Shown in pieces: positions 1-6,266 of a DNA stretch of 6,266 nucleotides (positions are counted from its first letter, which is position 1; each line of letters starts with the position of its first letter). Under the pieces are notes generated by a model that ran no database searches, had not been told where the DNA came from, and worked only from the letters and a program-made list of their open reading frames with translations. Origin of the DNA: Jatrophihabitans sp. (GTDB lineage: Bacteria > Actinomycetota > Actinomycetes > Mycobacteriales > Jatrophihabitantaceae); the NCBI GenBank assembly GCA_025966255.1, contig JAOPVG010000179.1:1-6266 (forward strand), read 5' to 3'. The translations under genes were made by a program, and so were the position numbers.

Positions 1-1262
1 AGCACGTAGCCCGACGTCCCACCCTTGTCGAACGCGGCCTCGATGATCTTGTCCTTCGTGAAGAAGCCGCTGGCTCCGGGGAACCCGATGATGGCCAGGT
101 AGCCACAGCCGAACACGGCGAAGGTGATCGGCATGATCCGCCAGAGCCCCCCGAAGCGGCGCATGTCGATGCGGTCGTTCATCGCGTGCATGACCGAACC
201 GGCCGACAGGAACAGGGCGGCCTTGAAGAAGCCGTGGCCGAGCAGGTGGATGATGCCGATCGCGTAGACGCCGGGCCCGAGGCCGACGGCGAGGAACATG
301 TAGCCGATCTGGCTCACCGTCGAGTTCGCGAGCACTCGTTTGAGGTCATCCTGAGCGCAGCCGGCGATACAGCCGTAGAGCAGCGTGATCGCACCCACGA
401 TCGTGACGACAGTGCGGGCGGCCTGGGTCACGTCGAAGATCGGTGCCGACCGGGCGATGAGGTAGACGCCGGCCGTGACCATGGTTGCGGCGTGGATCAG
501 CGCGGAAACCGGGGTCGGGCCCTCCATGGCGTCGGGCAGCCATGTCTGCAACGGGAACTGGCCGGACTTGCCACAGGCGCCGAGCAGCAGCATCAGCGCG
601 ACGGCGGTGGCTACGCCCTTCGTCCACGGCTGGTGGCTGTAGAGCACGGCCGAGAACGAGGTGCTGCCGACGTAGGTGAACATCAGCATGATCGCGATGG
701 ACAGCCCGACGTCACCGACGCGGTTGGCGAAGAATGCCTTGTTGCCCGCGGTGGCCGCCGAGTCGCGGGTGAAGTAGTACGAGATCAGCAGGTAGGACGC
801 GAGACCAACGCCCTCCCAGCCGACATAGAGCAGCAGGTAGCTGTCGGCCAGCACCAGCAGCAGCATGGCGGCGATGAAGAGGTTGAAGTACCCGAAGAAC
901 CGGCGGCGCCCGTCGTCGCCGGCCATGTAGCCGACAGCATAGATGTGGATCAACGCGCCCACACCGGTGATGAGCAGGACGAACACCAGCGACAGCGGGT
1001 CGAGCAGGATTCCGGCGTCGACGCGGAAGGTGCCCACCGAGATCCACTCGAACAGGTGCCGCTCCACCTGGCGGTTGTGCTGCCCCTTCACCGAGAAGAA
1101 GAGCATGACGCCGTACACGAACAGGACGACCGGGATGGCAGCACCGAGCAGGGGCCCCCACTTGTCGGCGCGGCGACCGGCGAGCAGCAGCACTGTTGCC
1201 GACAGGGCGGGCAAGGCGACGAGCAACCAGACGCCGGTCTGGATGCCGTGAGCGGCGATCAA
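1..1262 (-). CDS. nuoL: NADH-quinone oxidoreductase subunit L (NuoL), 5' part, runs off the window
   Basis: NuoL is the distal antiporter-like proton-pumping subunit of complex I in the cytoplasmic membrane. The first 420 residues are present; family members are about 610-640 residues, so roughly the last third is missing beyond position 1. Seen directly: the motif [12 protein letters not shown] with Glu150, NRVGD with Asp184, [22 protein letters not shown] with Lys232, [15 protein letters not shown] with His257, LLGHGFFKA with Lys347, and FFTKDKI with Lys403. By position these match the pumping residues E144, D178, K229, H254 and K399 of the E. coli protein, so the visible channels look intact. 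The segment before Lys403 reads GFPGASGFF, slightly off the commoner P-P-x-x-GFF form. The start is a TTG (1262-1260), preceded by GAAGGG. No ATG or GTG lies in this frame close upstream, and the protein begins directly with the first membrane helix as in homologues. It follows nuoK after 14 bases, the only real gap in the run. The family call is very secure; the exact start is slightly less so. Confidence 0.97.
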   Translation of the reverse strand, partial: MIAAHGIQTGVWLLVALPALSATVLLLAGRRADKWGPLLGAAIPVVLFVYGVMLFFSVKGQHNRQVERHLFEWISVGTFRVDAGILLDPLSLVFVLLITGVGALIHIYAVGYMAGDDGRRRFFGYFNLFIAAMLLLVLADSYLLLYVGWEGVGLASYLLISYYFTRDSAATAGNKAFFANRVGDVGLSIAIMLMFTYVGSTSFSAVLYSHQPWTKGVATAVALMLLLGACGKSGQFPLQTWLPDAMEGPTPVSALIHAATMVTAGVYLIARSAPIFDVTQAARTVVTIVGAITLLYGCIAGCAQDDLKRVLANSTVSQIGYMFLAVGLGPGVYAIGIIHLLGHGFFKAALFLSAGSVMHAMNDRIDMRRFGGLWRIMPITFAVFGCGYLAIIGFPGASGFFTKDKIIEAAFDKGGTSGYV

Positions 1263-1271
1263 CGTCGTTCG

Positions 1272-1277
1272 CCCTTC
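1272..1277 (-). promoter_or_regulatory. Ribosome binding site of nuoL, overlapping the nuoK stop
   Basis: GAAGGG begins at the last base of the nuoK TAG stop codon and sits 9 bases before the TTG start of nuoL. It is a moderate match to the Shine-Dalgarno consensus and is the main support for the TTG start, as no ATG or GTG is available nearby in frame. Confidence 0.55.
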
Positions 1278-1576
1278 TAGTACTTGAGGAGGTTCGCGTC
1301 GTCGATCGACGCGGACCTTCGAGTTCGGAAGATGGCCATGATGATGGCGAGCCCGACGACGACCTCGGCGGCCGCCACGACCATGACGAAGAACGCCATG
1401 ACCTGACCTTCGAGGTCACCGTTGATACGCGAGAAGGTCACCAACGTCAGATTCACCGCGTTGAGCATCAACTCGACGGCCATGAACACGACGATCGCGT
1501 TGCGTCGAACCAAGACGCCGACGGCGCCGATCGTGAACAGCGCCGCAGAGAGAATCAAGTAGTAGGCCGGTGTCAT
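1277..1576 (-). CDS. nuoK: NADH-quinone oxidoreductase subunit K (NuoK)
   Basis: NuoK is a small membrane subunit of complex I, related to MrpC of the Mrp antiporters. It sits between NuoJ and the antiporter-like subunits and takes part in the proton path. The product is 99 residues, the normal family length, with three predicted membrane helices at about residues 4-24, 28-48 and 58-81. The two functionally important buried glutamates are seen: Glu35 in [13 protein letters not shown] and Glu71 in [11 protein letters not shown], corresponding to E36 and E72 of E. coli NuoK. The loop after helix 2 and the short charged C-terminus ([16 protein letters not shown]) are ordinary. The ATG overlaps the nuoJ stop codon by four bases (ATGA), and GAGG lies 7 bases upstream, so translation is probably coupled to nuoJ. 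The stop is TAG, followed after 14 bases by nuoL. Complete, with no sign of damage. Confidence 0.98.
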   Translation of the reverse strand: MTPAYYLILSAALFTIGAVGVLVRRNAIVVFMAVELMLNAVNLTLVTFSRINGDLEGQVMAFFVMVVAAAEVVVGLAIIMAIFRTRRSASIDDANLLKY

Positions 1577-2373
1577 TGACGCACCTCGCTGTCGCCGTAG
1601 TCAGCCGGATCGAGTGCCCGCGGGTTTCCGGTGTCGGGCGGGAACTCCTGCAGGCCGGCCATCACCGACTCCTGCGAGATCGTGCCGTCGGGCAGCAGCG
1701 CCGCCGTCCCGATCGAGTTACCGGTGGAGAGCACGCCAGGACCGGGCAGCGGCTGCGGGCGGCCGGAGCGGATCCGCTCACGAGCCAGCGACTTCTGCGT
1801 GGGCTTGCGGCCCTCGCGCTCGATGTGCGCGAGCACCATGGCGCCGACCGCCGCCACGATCAGCAGCGCCGACGTGAGCTCGAATGCGAACAGGTACTTG
1901 GTGAACAGCAACTCGGCGACGGAGGTGACGTTCCCGCCGTCGACGTTCGGCTTGTCGAGGTTCACCGGCCGCTCACCGGTGAACGCTCGTCCGACACCGA
2001 GGGCGACCATGAGCGCGAAGCCGATCCCGAACAGCGCGGCGGCCCAGCGCTGGCCGCGCAGCGTCTCGACGATGGAGTCGGACGCGTCGCGGCCGACGAG
2101 CATCAGCACGAACAGGAACAGGATCATGATCGCGCCGGTGTAGACGATGATCTGCACCAACCCGAGGAACGGTCCCTGCTCGATGATGTAGAACGCGCCG
2201 AGGCACATCATCGTGGCGACGAGCGACAGCGCCGAGTGGATGGCGTTGCGCAGCAGCACCATGCCGATCGCGCCCGCGAGCGAGATCGGGCCGAGGATCC
2301 AAAAGGCGATCGCCTCGCCGAGCGGCACCTGTCCGTTGACGAGCGGCCCGGCGGCCAGCACGGCACTCATCAC
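1573..2373 (-). CDS. nuoJ: NADH-quinone oxidoreductase subunit J (NuoJ) with long C-terminal tail
   Basis: NuoJ is a membrane subunit of complex I (ND6 family) that helps link quinone-site changes to the proton channels. The product is 266 residues. Five predicted membrane helices lie at about residues 21-41, 46-64, 70-94, 109-130 and 160-184. The third contains the family core [20 protein letters not shown] (73-92), the helix whose pi-bulge moves during turnover in studied complexes. Glu65 just before it is the usual conserved acid. Residues 185-266 form a hydrophilic tail rich in Gly, Pro and charge that is absent from the 184-residue E. coli protein; mycobacterial NuoJ is also long (about 262), so this is probably lineage-typical. 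Two adjacent starts, GTG (2373) then ATG (2370), differ by one residue. I chose GTG because GGAAGG is 8 bases upstream and it gives the same GTGA overlap with the preceding stop that nuoG/nuoH shows; ATG would give a TGATG overlap. Its stop overlaps nuoK in ATGA. Confidence 0.97.
   Translation of the reverse strand: MMSAVLAAGPLVNGQVPLGEAIAFWILGPISLAGAIGMVLLRNAIHSALSLVATMMCLGAFYIIEQGPFLGLVQIIVYTGAIMILFLFVLMLVGRDASDSIVETLRGQRWAAALFGIGFALMVALGVGRAFTGERPVNLDKPNVDGGNVTSVAELLFTKYLFAFELTSALLIVAAVGAMVLAHIEREGRKPTQKSLARERIRSGRPQPLPGPGVLSTGNSIGTAALLPDGTISQESVMAGLQEFPPDTGNPRALDPADYGDSEVRQ
1584..1587 (-). promoter_or_regulatory. Ribosome binding site of nuoK, inside the end of nuoJ
   Basis: GAGG (in context GCGAGGTG) lies 7 bases before the nuoK ATG within the last codons of nuoJ. 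It fits the ATGA overlap and a coupled start. Confidence 0.6.
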
Positions 2374-3032
2374 CCGTGGTGCCTTCCGACCTCGATGGCG
2401 TGGCCGGTGATCGGCTTGCCGGCCACGTTGGCGGTACTCTGCGCCGCGCCCTGCTGCAGCGGGGCCTGCGACTCGACGGTGTAGTAGTCCTTCTCGCTGT
2501 CACCCAGGCGCATCGGGTGCGGCGGGGCCTCCATGCCCGGCAGCAGCGGGGCCATGAGCTGCTCCTTGGTGTAGATCAGCTCCTCGCGGTTGTCCAGCGC
2601 GAGCTCGTACTCGTTCGACATTGTCAGCGAGCGCGTCGGGCAGGCTTCGATGCACAGGCCGCAGAAGATGCAGCGCAGATAGTTGATCTGGTAGATCGCG
2701 CCGTAACGCTCGCCCGGCGAGTAGCGCTCTTCGGCGGTGTTGTCGGCGCCCTCGACATAGATCGCGTCGGCCGGGCAGGCCCACGCGCACAGCTCGCAGC
2801 CGACGCACTTCTCCAGCCCGTCCGGATGCCGGTTGAGCACGTGCCGACCGTGATAGCGGGCCTTCGTCGGGTAGAAGTCGAACGGGTACTGCTCCGTGTA
2901 GACCTTCTTGAACATCGTCGCGAAGGTGAGTCCGAAGCCCTTGGCGAAACCGAGCGCGTTGGTCGTCGGCTGGTGCATCGGCGGGGACGCGTCGGGGGTG
3001 TTGTTCCCAGGAACGGCGGGAAGGTCAGCCAT
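2370..3032 (-). CDS. nuoI: NADH-quinone oxidoreductase subunit I (NuoI), two-[4Fe-4S] ferredoxin subunit
   Basis: NuoI carries clusters N6a and N6b, which pass electrons from NuoG towards the terminal cluster N2 and quinone. It is a peripheral-arm protein lying against the membrane part. From the chosen start it has 220 residues. The two ferredoxin motifs are complete: Cys76-x2-Cys79-x2-Cys82-x3-Cys86-Pro and Cys121-x2-Cys124-x2-Cys127-x3-Cys131-Pro. By family rule, C76/C79/C82/C131 bind N6a and C121/C124/C127/C86 bind N6b. Other family segments are [14 protein letters not shown] (40-53) and [17 protein letters not shown]. Residues 1-24 are a Pro/Asn-rich, low-complexity N-terminal extension. 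Residues from about 182 form a variable hydrophilic tail ending in His-His-Gly. The open frame also holds a TTG nine bases upstream (3041), but AGAGG at 3046-3042 directly abuts that TTG and sits 9 bases before the ATG, so ATG is preferred. The gene overlaps the end of nuoH by 8 bases and nuoJ by 4. Confidence 0.98.
   Translation of the reverse strand: MADLPAVPGNNTPDASPPMHQPTTNALGFAKGFGLTFATMFKKVYTEQYPFDFYPTKARYHGRHVLNRHPDGLEKCVGCELCAWACPADAIYVEGADNTAEERYSPGERYGAIYQINYLRCIFCGLCIEACPTRSLTMSNEYELALDNREELIYTKEQLMAPLLPGMEAPPHPMRLGDSEKDYYTVESQAPLQQGAAQSTANVAGKPITGHAIEVGRHHG
2382..2387 (-). promoter_or_regulatory. Ribosome binding site of nuoJ, inside the end of nuoI
   Basis: GGAAGG is 8 bases before the GTG at 2373 and 11 bases before the adjacent ATG at 2370. 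The shorter spacing favours GTG slightly, but both could be used; the products differ by a single N-terminal Met. Confidence 0.6.
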
Positions 3033-4365
3033 CGGTATCAACCTCTGAACGGGTGCCTGGAAGTTCGGCGGCGGGCCGGCTCACGCTCGCAGTCGCGAGT
3101 CGGCGCGGTGGGGTGGGGATGGTGAGATCCATCGGCGGGGTCGGGAAGGTGGGCCGCTCCTGCGCGGCGTCCTCTTCGTCCTCGGCGTCTTGTCCCGCCC
3201 GTCGGGCCGCGGCGCCCTCCCAGATCATCAGGCCAGGGACGACGATCAGGAGCAGCACGAACGCGAGCGGAACGATGGTCGCTTCCCACGCGGGCCAGTT
3301 GCGGTCGCGCAGGACGTGGATCGAGGTGACGGCGAGGATCCAGACCAGGTTGATCGGGATGAGCATCTTCCACCCGAAGGCCATGAACTGGTCGTAGCGC
3401 AGCCGGGGCAGGGTGCCGCGCAACCACACGAAGGCGAAGATGATCGCGATGACCTTGGCGGTGAACCACAGCATCGGCCACCAGCCTGAGTTCGCGCCGT
3501 GCCACAGCGAGAGCGGCCACGGAGCGCGCCAGCCGCCGAGGAACAGTGTCGTGGCCAGGGCCGAGACCGTGACCATGTTGATGTACTCGGCGAGGAAGAA
3601 CATCGCGAACTTGAACGACGAGTACTCGGTGTGGAAGCCGCCGACGAGTTCGGACTCGGCTTCGGGCAGGTCGAACGGCGCGCGGTTGGTCTCGCCGACA
3701 ACCGAGATCGCGTAGATCGCAAACGACACGAACAGCGGGATGATGTACCAGGTGTGGCTCTGCGCCGCCACGATTTGCGACGTCGACATCGAGCTCGAGA
3801 ACAGGAACACCGCGACCATCGACAGGCCCATGCCGACCTCGTAGGAGATCATCTGGGCCGCCGAGCGCAGGCTGCCGAGCAGCGGGTAGGTCGAGCCGGA
3901 TGCCCAGCCCGACAGCACGATGCCGTACACCCCGAGCGACGAGCAGGCGAAGACGACCAGGACACCGACCGGCAGATCGGTCAGCTGCAGGGCGGTGCGG
4001 TGCCCGAACATAGACACCTCGGGCCCGAACGGGATGACCGAGAAGGCCACGAACGCCGGCGTCGCCGACAGGATCGGCGCCAGGAAGTAGATCGGCTTGT
4101 CGGCCAGTGCCGGGATGATCTCTTCCTTGAAGGCCAGCTTCACGCCGTCGGCGAGCGACTGCAGCACACCCCACGGCCCGGTGCGGTTCGGGCCGATGCG
4201 GTTCTGCATCCGGCCGACGACCTTGCGCTCGAACACGATCGAGAACAGCGTCATGATCACGAGGAATGCGAAGACCGCGACGACCTTGATCAGCGAGATC
4301 CAGAACGGCTGATTGCCGAAGCCCGGCAGGTTCTGCCCGGCGGCCAGTACGGCGAGATGGCTCAC
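3025..4365 (-). CDS. nuoH: NADH-quinone oxidoreductase subunit H (NuoH), quinone-chamber membrane subunit
   Basis: NuoH (ND1 family) anchors the peripheral arm to the membrane, forms much of the quinone cavity and the first part of the coupling path. It has 446 residues, with eight or nine hydrophobic segments between about 24 and 382. Both family signatures are present: [17 protein letters not shown] at 65-81, and [15 protein letters not shown] at 229-243 in the acidic loop near the quinone cavity. Also visible are [19 protein letters not shown] at 45-63, [10 protein letters not shown] at 174-183 with buried Glu176, and RLRYDQ at 321-326. Residues from about 384 to 446 form a cytoplasmic tail missing from E. 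coli NuoH (325 residues): an acidic stretch [11 protein letters not shown], then two PTPP motifs, then an Arg/Ser/Thr-rich end. Mycobacterial NuoH (about 410) also has such a tail. The start is GTG, sharing GTGA with the nuoG stop, with a strong GGAGGTGA 6 bases from core to start. The last 8 bases overlap nuoI. Complete and apparently functional. Confidence 0.98.
   Translation of the reverse strand: MSHLAVLAAGQNLPGFGNQPFWISLIKVVAVFAFLVIMTLFSIVFERKVVGRMQNRIGPNRTGPWGVLQSLADGVKLAFKEEIIPALADKPIYFLAPILSATPAFVAFSVIPFGPEVSMFGHRTALQLTDLPVGVLVVFACSSLGVYGIVLSGWASGSTYPLLGSLRSAAQMISYEVGMGLSMVAVFLFSSSMSTSQIVAAQSHTWYIIPLFVSFAIYAISVVGETNRAPFDLPEAESELVGGFHTEYSSFKFAMFFLAEYINMVTVSALATTLFLGGWRAPWPLSLWHGANSGWWPMLWFTAKVIAIIFAFVWLRGTLPRLRYDQFMAFGWKMLIPINLVWILAVTSIHVLRDRNWPAWEATIVPLAFVLLLIVVPGLMIWEGAAARRAGQDAEDEEDAAQERPTFPTPPMDLTIPTPPRRLATASVSRPAAELPGTRSEVDTDG
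3042..3046 (-). promoter_or_regulatory. Ribosome binding site deciding the nuoI start
   Basis: AGAGG lies 9 bases before the ATG at 3032 and has zero spacing to the in-frame TTG at 3041. This spacing decides in favour of the ATG, giving an N-terminus MADLPAVPG. The site lies within the final codons of nuoH. Confidence 0.65.
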
Positions 4366-6266
4366 GACTCACCTCCGTCGATGCCGACGACCGGCGGCGC
4401 ATCGGTACGGGTCAGCCGAACCGTGGCGCCCGCGGTGACGCCGAGCGTCGGGCGGACGGCGCAACCGCGCGCGTTGGTCGGCAGCCACACGACGCGATCG
4501 GGCATGACGTCGATGGCCACCGGTACGACGAGCGCGCCGCGGTCGGTGCTGACCGAGATCGGTTCGCCCGCACGGACGCCGAGCTGCTCGGCCGTCGTGC
4601 GTGAGATCCGGGCAGCCACCGGCTTGGCGGTGCCGGCGAGGTGCTCGTCGCCGTCCTGCAGCCGGCCGGCGTCGATGAGCTCGTGCCACGTCGCGAGCAG
4701 CGCCGTGCCTTCGGCCGGCGGCGCCGGAGCGACGCCCTTGACCCTCGGTCCGGCCGGACGCGACGTGGCCGGGCCCAGCTGCACCAGCTCGGAGCGCGCG
4801 GCGTCGATGCTCGCCAGATTGAGCGCGATGTCCAGTTCCTCGGCCAGCGCATCCAACACGCGGGCGTCGGAGATCGCGCCGGTACCCGAGATCGTGAGTT
4901 CGAACGGACGGCGCCGTCCCTCCCACGTGACGTAGCGGCCGGCCTTCTCGGCCTGCGGCGCGACAGGTAGCACCACGTCGGCGTGTTCGGTTACCGCGCT
5001 GTGCCGGATTTCCAGGCTCACGATGAAGCCGGCCCGCTCGAGCGCCTCGGCCGCACACGCGGGATCGGCGGAGTCGTTCGGGTCGAACGCCCCCACGACC
5101 AGCGCGGCGAGCGAGCCGTCGGACGCCGCCCGCAGGATCGCGTCGACATCGCGGCCGGGAACGGTCGGGACGGACGCGCCCCACACCTCTTCGACCTCGG
5201 CCCGGGCCGCGGGGTCGGCAACGAGCCGGCCGCCGGGCAGCAGTGAGGGCAGGGCACCGGAGTCGATCGCGCCGCGCTCCCCCGCGCGCCGCGGCACCCA
5301 CGCCAGCCGGGCACCGGTCTCGGCAGCCAGCGCCGACGCGGCACTCAGGGCGCCGGGCGAGGACGCGAGCCGCTCCCCGATGAGGATCAGCGCACCCTCG
5401 GCACCGAGGGCGCCGACGATCGCAGCGGGCAGTGAATCGAGAGTCTCGCCCTCGGCGCCGGGCCGGCACGGTACGAGCGTGCCGCCGAGCTTGGCGAGGC
5501 CACCGGAAGCGCGCGCGGCCACCGACCAGACCTTCGTAGCACCGACGCGTGTCGCCTTGCGCAGCCGCAGGAAGACGATCGGCGACTCCTCTTCGGGCTC
5601 GAAGCCCGCGAGCAGCACGGCCGGCGCTTTCTCCAGTGCGGCGTAGGAGACGTGCTCGGGGGTCACGCCGGCTACGTGCGCGGCGAGGAAGTCGAGCTCT
5701 TCGGTCGACACCGGGCGCGCCCGCGCGTCGACGTCGTTGGTGCCGAGCGCGACGCGGGCGAACTTCGCGTAGGCGTACGCGTCCTCTTCGGTGAGCCGGC
5801 CACCGGGCAGCACGCCGACCCCGTTGCGGTCGACGGCCTCGCGCAGCCCCTGCGCGGCCCGCTCCAGTGCCTCGGGCCAGCTGGCGGCGACGAGCTGGCC
5901 GTCGCTGTTGCGGACGAGCGGGGTGGTCAGGCGATCGGCCTGCGTGGCGTAGTGGAACGCCCACCGACCCTTGTCGCAGTTCCACTCCTCGTTGACCTGC
6001 GGATCGTTGCCGGCGAGCCGCCGGGTGACCTTCGACCGGCGCCAGTCGGTGCGCTGCGCGCAGCCCGATGAGCAGTGCTCGCAGATGGACTCGGTGGACT
6101 GCAGGTCGAAGGGCCGGGCCCGGAACCGGTAGGAGGCACCGGTCAGCGCGCCGACCGGGCAGATCTGCACGGTGTTGCCGGAGAAGTAGGACTGGAACGG
6201 CTCCTCGTCCGACGTCCCGATCTGCTGATTCGGACCGCGCTCGAGCAGCTCGATGAACGGGTCACC
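4362..6266 (-). CDS. nuoG: NADH-quinone oxidoreductase subunit G (NuoG), 3' part, N-terminus outside window
   Basis: NuoG is the large iron-sulfur subunit of the complex I peripheral arm, handing electrons from the NADH-oxidising NuoF/NuoE side towards NuoI. The frame is open to the window edge and gives 634 residues; actinobacterial NuoG is about 800, so roughly 170-200 residues are missing, with the [2Fe-2S] N1b, the N5 ligands and three N4 ligands. Numbering from the window edge, Cys36 in VQICPVGAL fits the fourth N4 ligand. Cys62-x2-Cys65-x3-Cys69-x27-Cys97 (ICEHCSSGC, then EWNCDKGRW) is the extra [4Fe-4S] cluster N7 pattern. After it comes a molybdopterin-oxidoreductase-like fold, which in complex I holds no cofactor: [22 protein letters not shown] at about 430-451, and a C-terminal molydopterin dinucleotide-binding-like domain at about 540-625. 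An internal GTG at 6170 could mimic a start, but the family sequence continues unbroken upstream of it ([18 protein letters not shown]). The TGA stop overlaps the nuoH GTG. Confidence 0.97.
   Translation of the reverse strand, partial: GDPFIELLERGPNQQIGTSDEEPFQSYFSGNTVQICPVGALTGASYRFRARPFDLQSTESICEHCSSGCAQRTDWRRSKVTRRLAGNDPQVNEEWNCDKGRWAFHYATQADRLTTPLVRNSDGQLVAASWPEALERAAQGLREAVDRNGVGVLPGGRLTEEDAYAYAKFARVALGTNDVDARARPVSTEELDFLAAHVAGVTPEHVSYAALEKAPAVLLAGFEPEEESPIVFLRLRKATRVGATKVWSVAARASGGLAKLGGTLVPCRPGAEGETLDSLPAAIVGALGAEGALILIGERLASSPGALSAASALAAETGARLAWVPRRAGERGAIDSGALPSLLPGGRLVADPAARAEVEEVWGASVPTVPGRDVDAILRAASDGSLAALVVGAFDPNDSADPACAAEALERAGFIVSLEIRHSAVTEHADVVLPVAPQAEKAGRYVTWEGRRRPFELTISGTGAISDARVLDALAEELDIALNLASIDAARSELVQLGPATSRPAGPRVKGVAPAPPAEGTALLATWHELIDAGRLQDGDEHLAGTAKPVAARISRTTAEQLGVRAGEPISVSTDRGALVVPVAIDVMPDRVVWLPTNARGCAVRPTLGVTAGATVRLTRTDAPPVVGIDGGES
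4369..4376 (-). promoter_or_regulatory. Ribosome binding site of nuoH, inside the end of nuoG
   Basis: GGAGGTGA reads on the minus strand within the last codons of nuoG, with 6 bases between the GGAGG core and the GTG start. It is the strongest Shine-Dalgarno match in the window and supports GTG 4365 as the nuoH start. Because nuoG stops on the same GTGA, translation of nuoH is probably coupled to nuoG (inference). Confidence 0.8.

Noticed and set aside
1263..1276. The nuoK-nuoL gap as a site for a terminator or promoter
   Set aside because: Only 14 bases, with no inverted repeat or T-run, and occupied by the nuoL ribosome site.
186..1280. A 364-codon plus-strand open frame antisense to nuoL
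   Set aside because: Its product is a compositionally skewed Asp/Glu/Arg/Gln/Gly/His-rich string with no fold-like hydrophobic pattern. It lies exactly opposite a fully conserved nuoL and is explained by the absence of stop codons opposite G/C-ended codons.
1570..2484. A 304-codon plus-strand open frame opposite nuoJ
   Set aside because: Low-complexity charged composition, no recognisable domain, fully covered by nuoJ and the end of nuoI.
3499..4935. A 478-codon plus-strand open frame spanning the nuoH/nuoG junction
   Set aside because: It crosses two real genes on the other strand, changes composition at their boundary and resembles no protein family. It is a GC-bias shadow.
4369..5985. 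A 538-codon minus-strand frame inside nuoG in a different reading frame
   Set aside because: The Arg/Ala/Gly-rich product is typical of an out-of-frame reading of GC-rich coding DNA; the nuoG frame carries the cluster motifs and family conservation.
6168..6170. GTG as a possible true start of a short NuoG-like gene
   Set aside because: The same frame continues to the window edge with recognisable NuoG sequence ([11 protein letters not shown] and SYFSGNT), so the gene begins outside the window.
4362..6266. NuoG as a formate dehydrogenase or other molybdopterin enzyme
   Set aside because: The molybdopterin-like fold is shared, but the N4/N7 cysteine context ([17 protein letters not shown]) and the position before nuoH identify complex I subunit G.

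Overview
This window lies entirely inside a nuo operon, which encodes the proton-pumping NADH:quinone oxidoreductase (respiratory complex I). All genes are on the minus strand, so transcription runs from high to low coordinates: 3' part of nuoG (6266-4362), nuoH (4365-3025), nuoI (3032-2370), nuoJ (2373-1573), nuoK (1576-1277) and the 5' part of nuoL (1262-1). Both end genes run off the window.

The DNA is very GC-rich with G/C-ended codons. NuoG keeps the ligands of the extra N7 [4Fe-4S] cluster, and NuoH and NuoJ carry long C-terminal tails like those of actinobacterial complex I (Mycobacterium and relatives). Together with the G-H-I-J-K-L order this points to an actinomycete (Actinomycetota). 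I cannot name a genus with confidence.

Layout: 6266-4362 holds the peripheral-arm electron-transfer subunit NuoG. 4365-3025 is NuoH, the membrane subunit forming the quinone chamber. 3032-2370 is the two-cluster ferredoxin NuoI, which passes electrons from NuoG towards the quinone site. 2373-1573 and 1576-1277 are the small membrane subunits NuoJ and NuoK. 1262-1 is the antiporter-like pump NuoL. In the complex, electrons run through NuoG and NuoI to quinone at the NuoH interface, and the energy is relayed along NuoH, NuoJ and NuoK to the antiporter-like subunits.

The packing is extreme. nuoG/nuoH and nuoI/nuoJ overlap by 4 bases (GTGA), nuoJ/nuoK by 4 (ATGA), and nuoH/nuoI by 8. Only nuoK and nuoL are separated, by 14 bases. 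Each start has a Shine-Dalgarno-like sequence inside or at the end of the preceding gene. There is no non-coding stretch long enough for a promoter or terminator, and I found no RNA gene, repeat, mobile element or CRISPR array. The long plus-strand open frames are codon-bias shadows of the nuo genes. I see no new biological system here; the findings are modest points about an intact, ordinary complex I locus.
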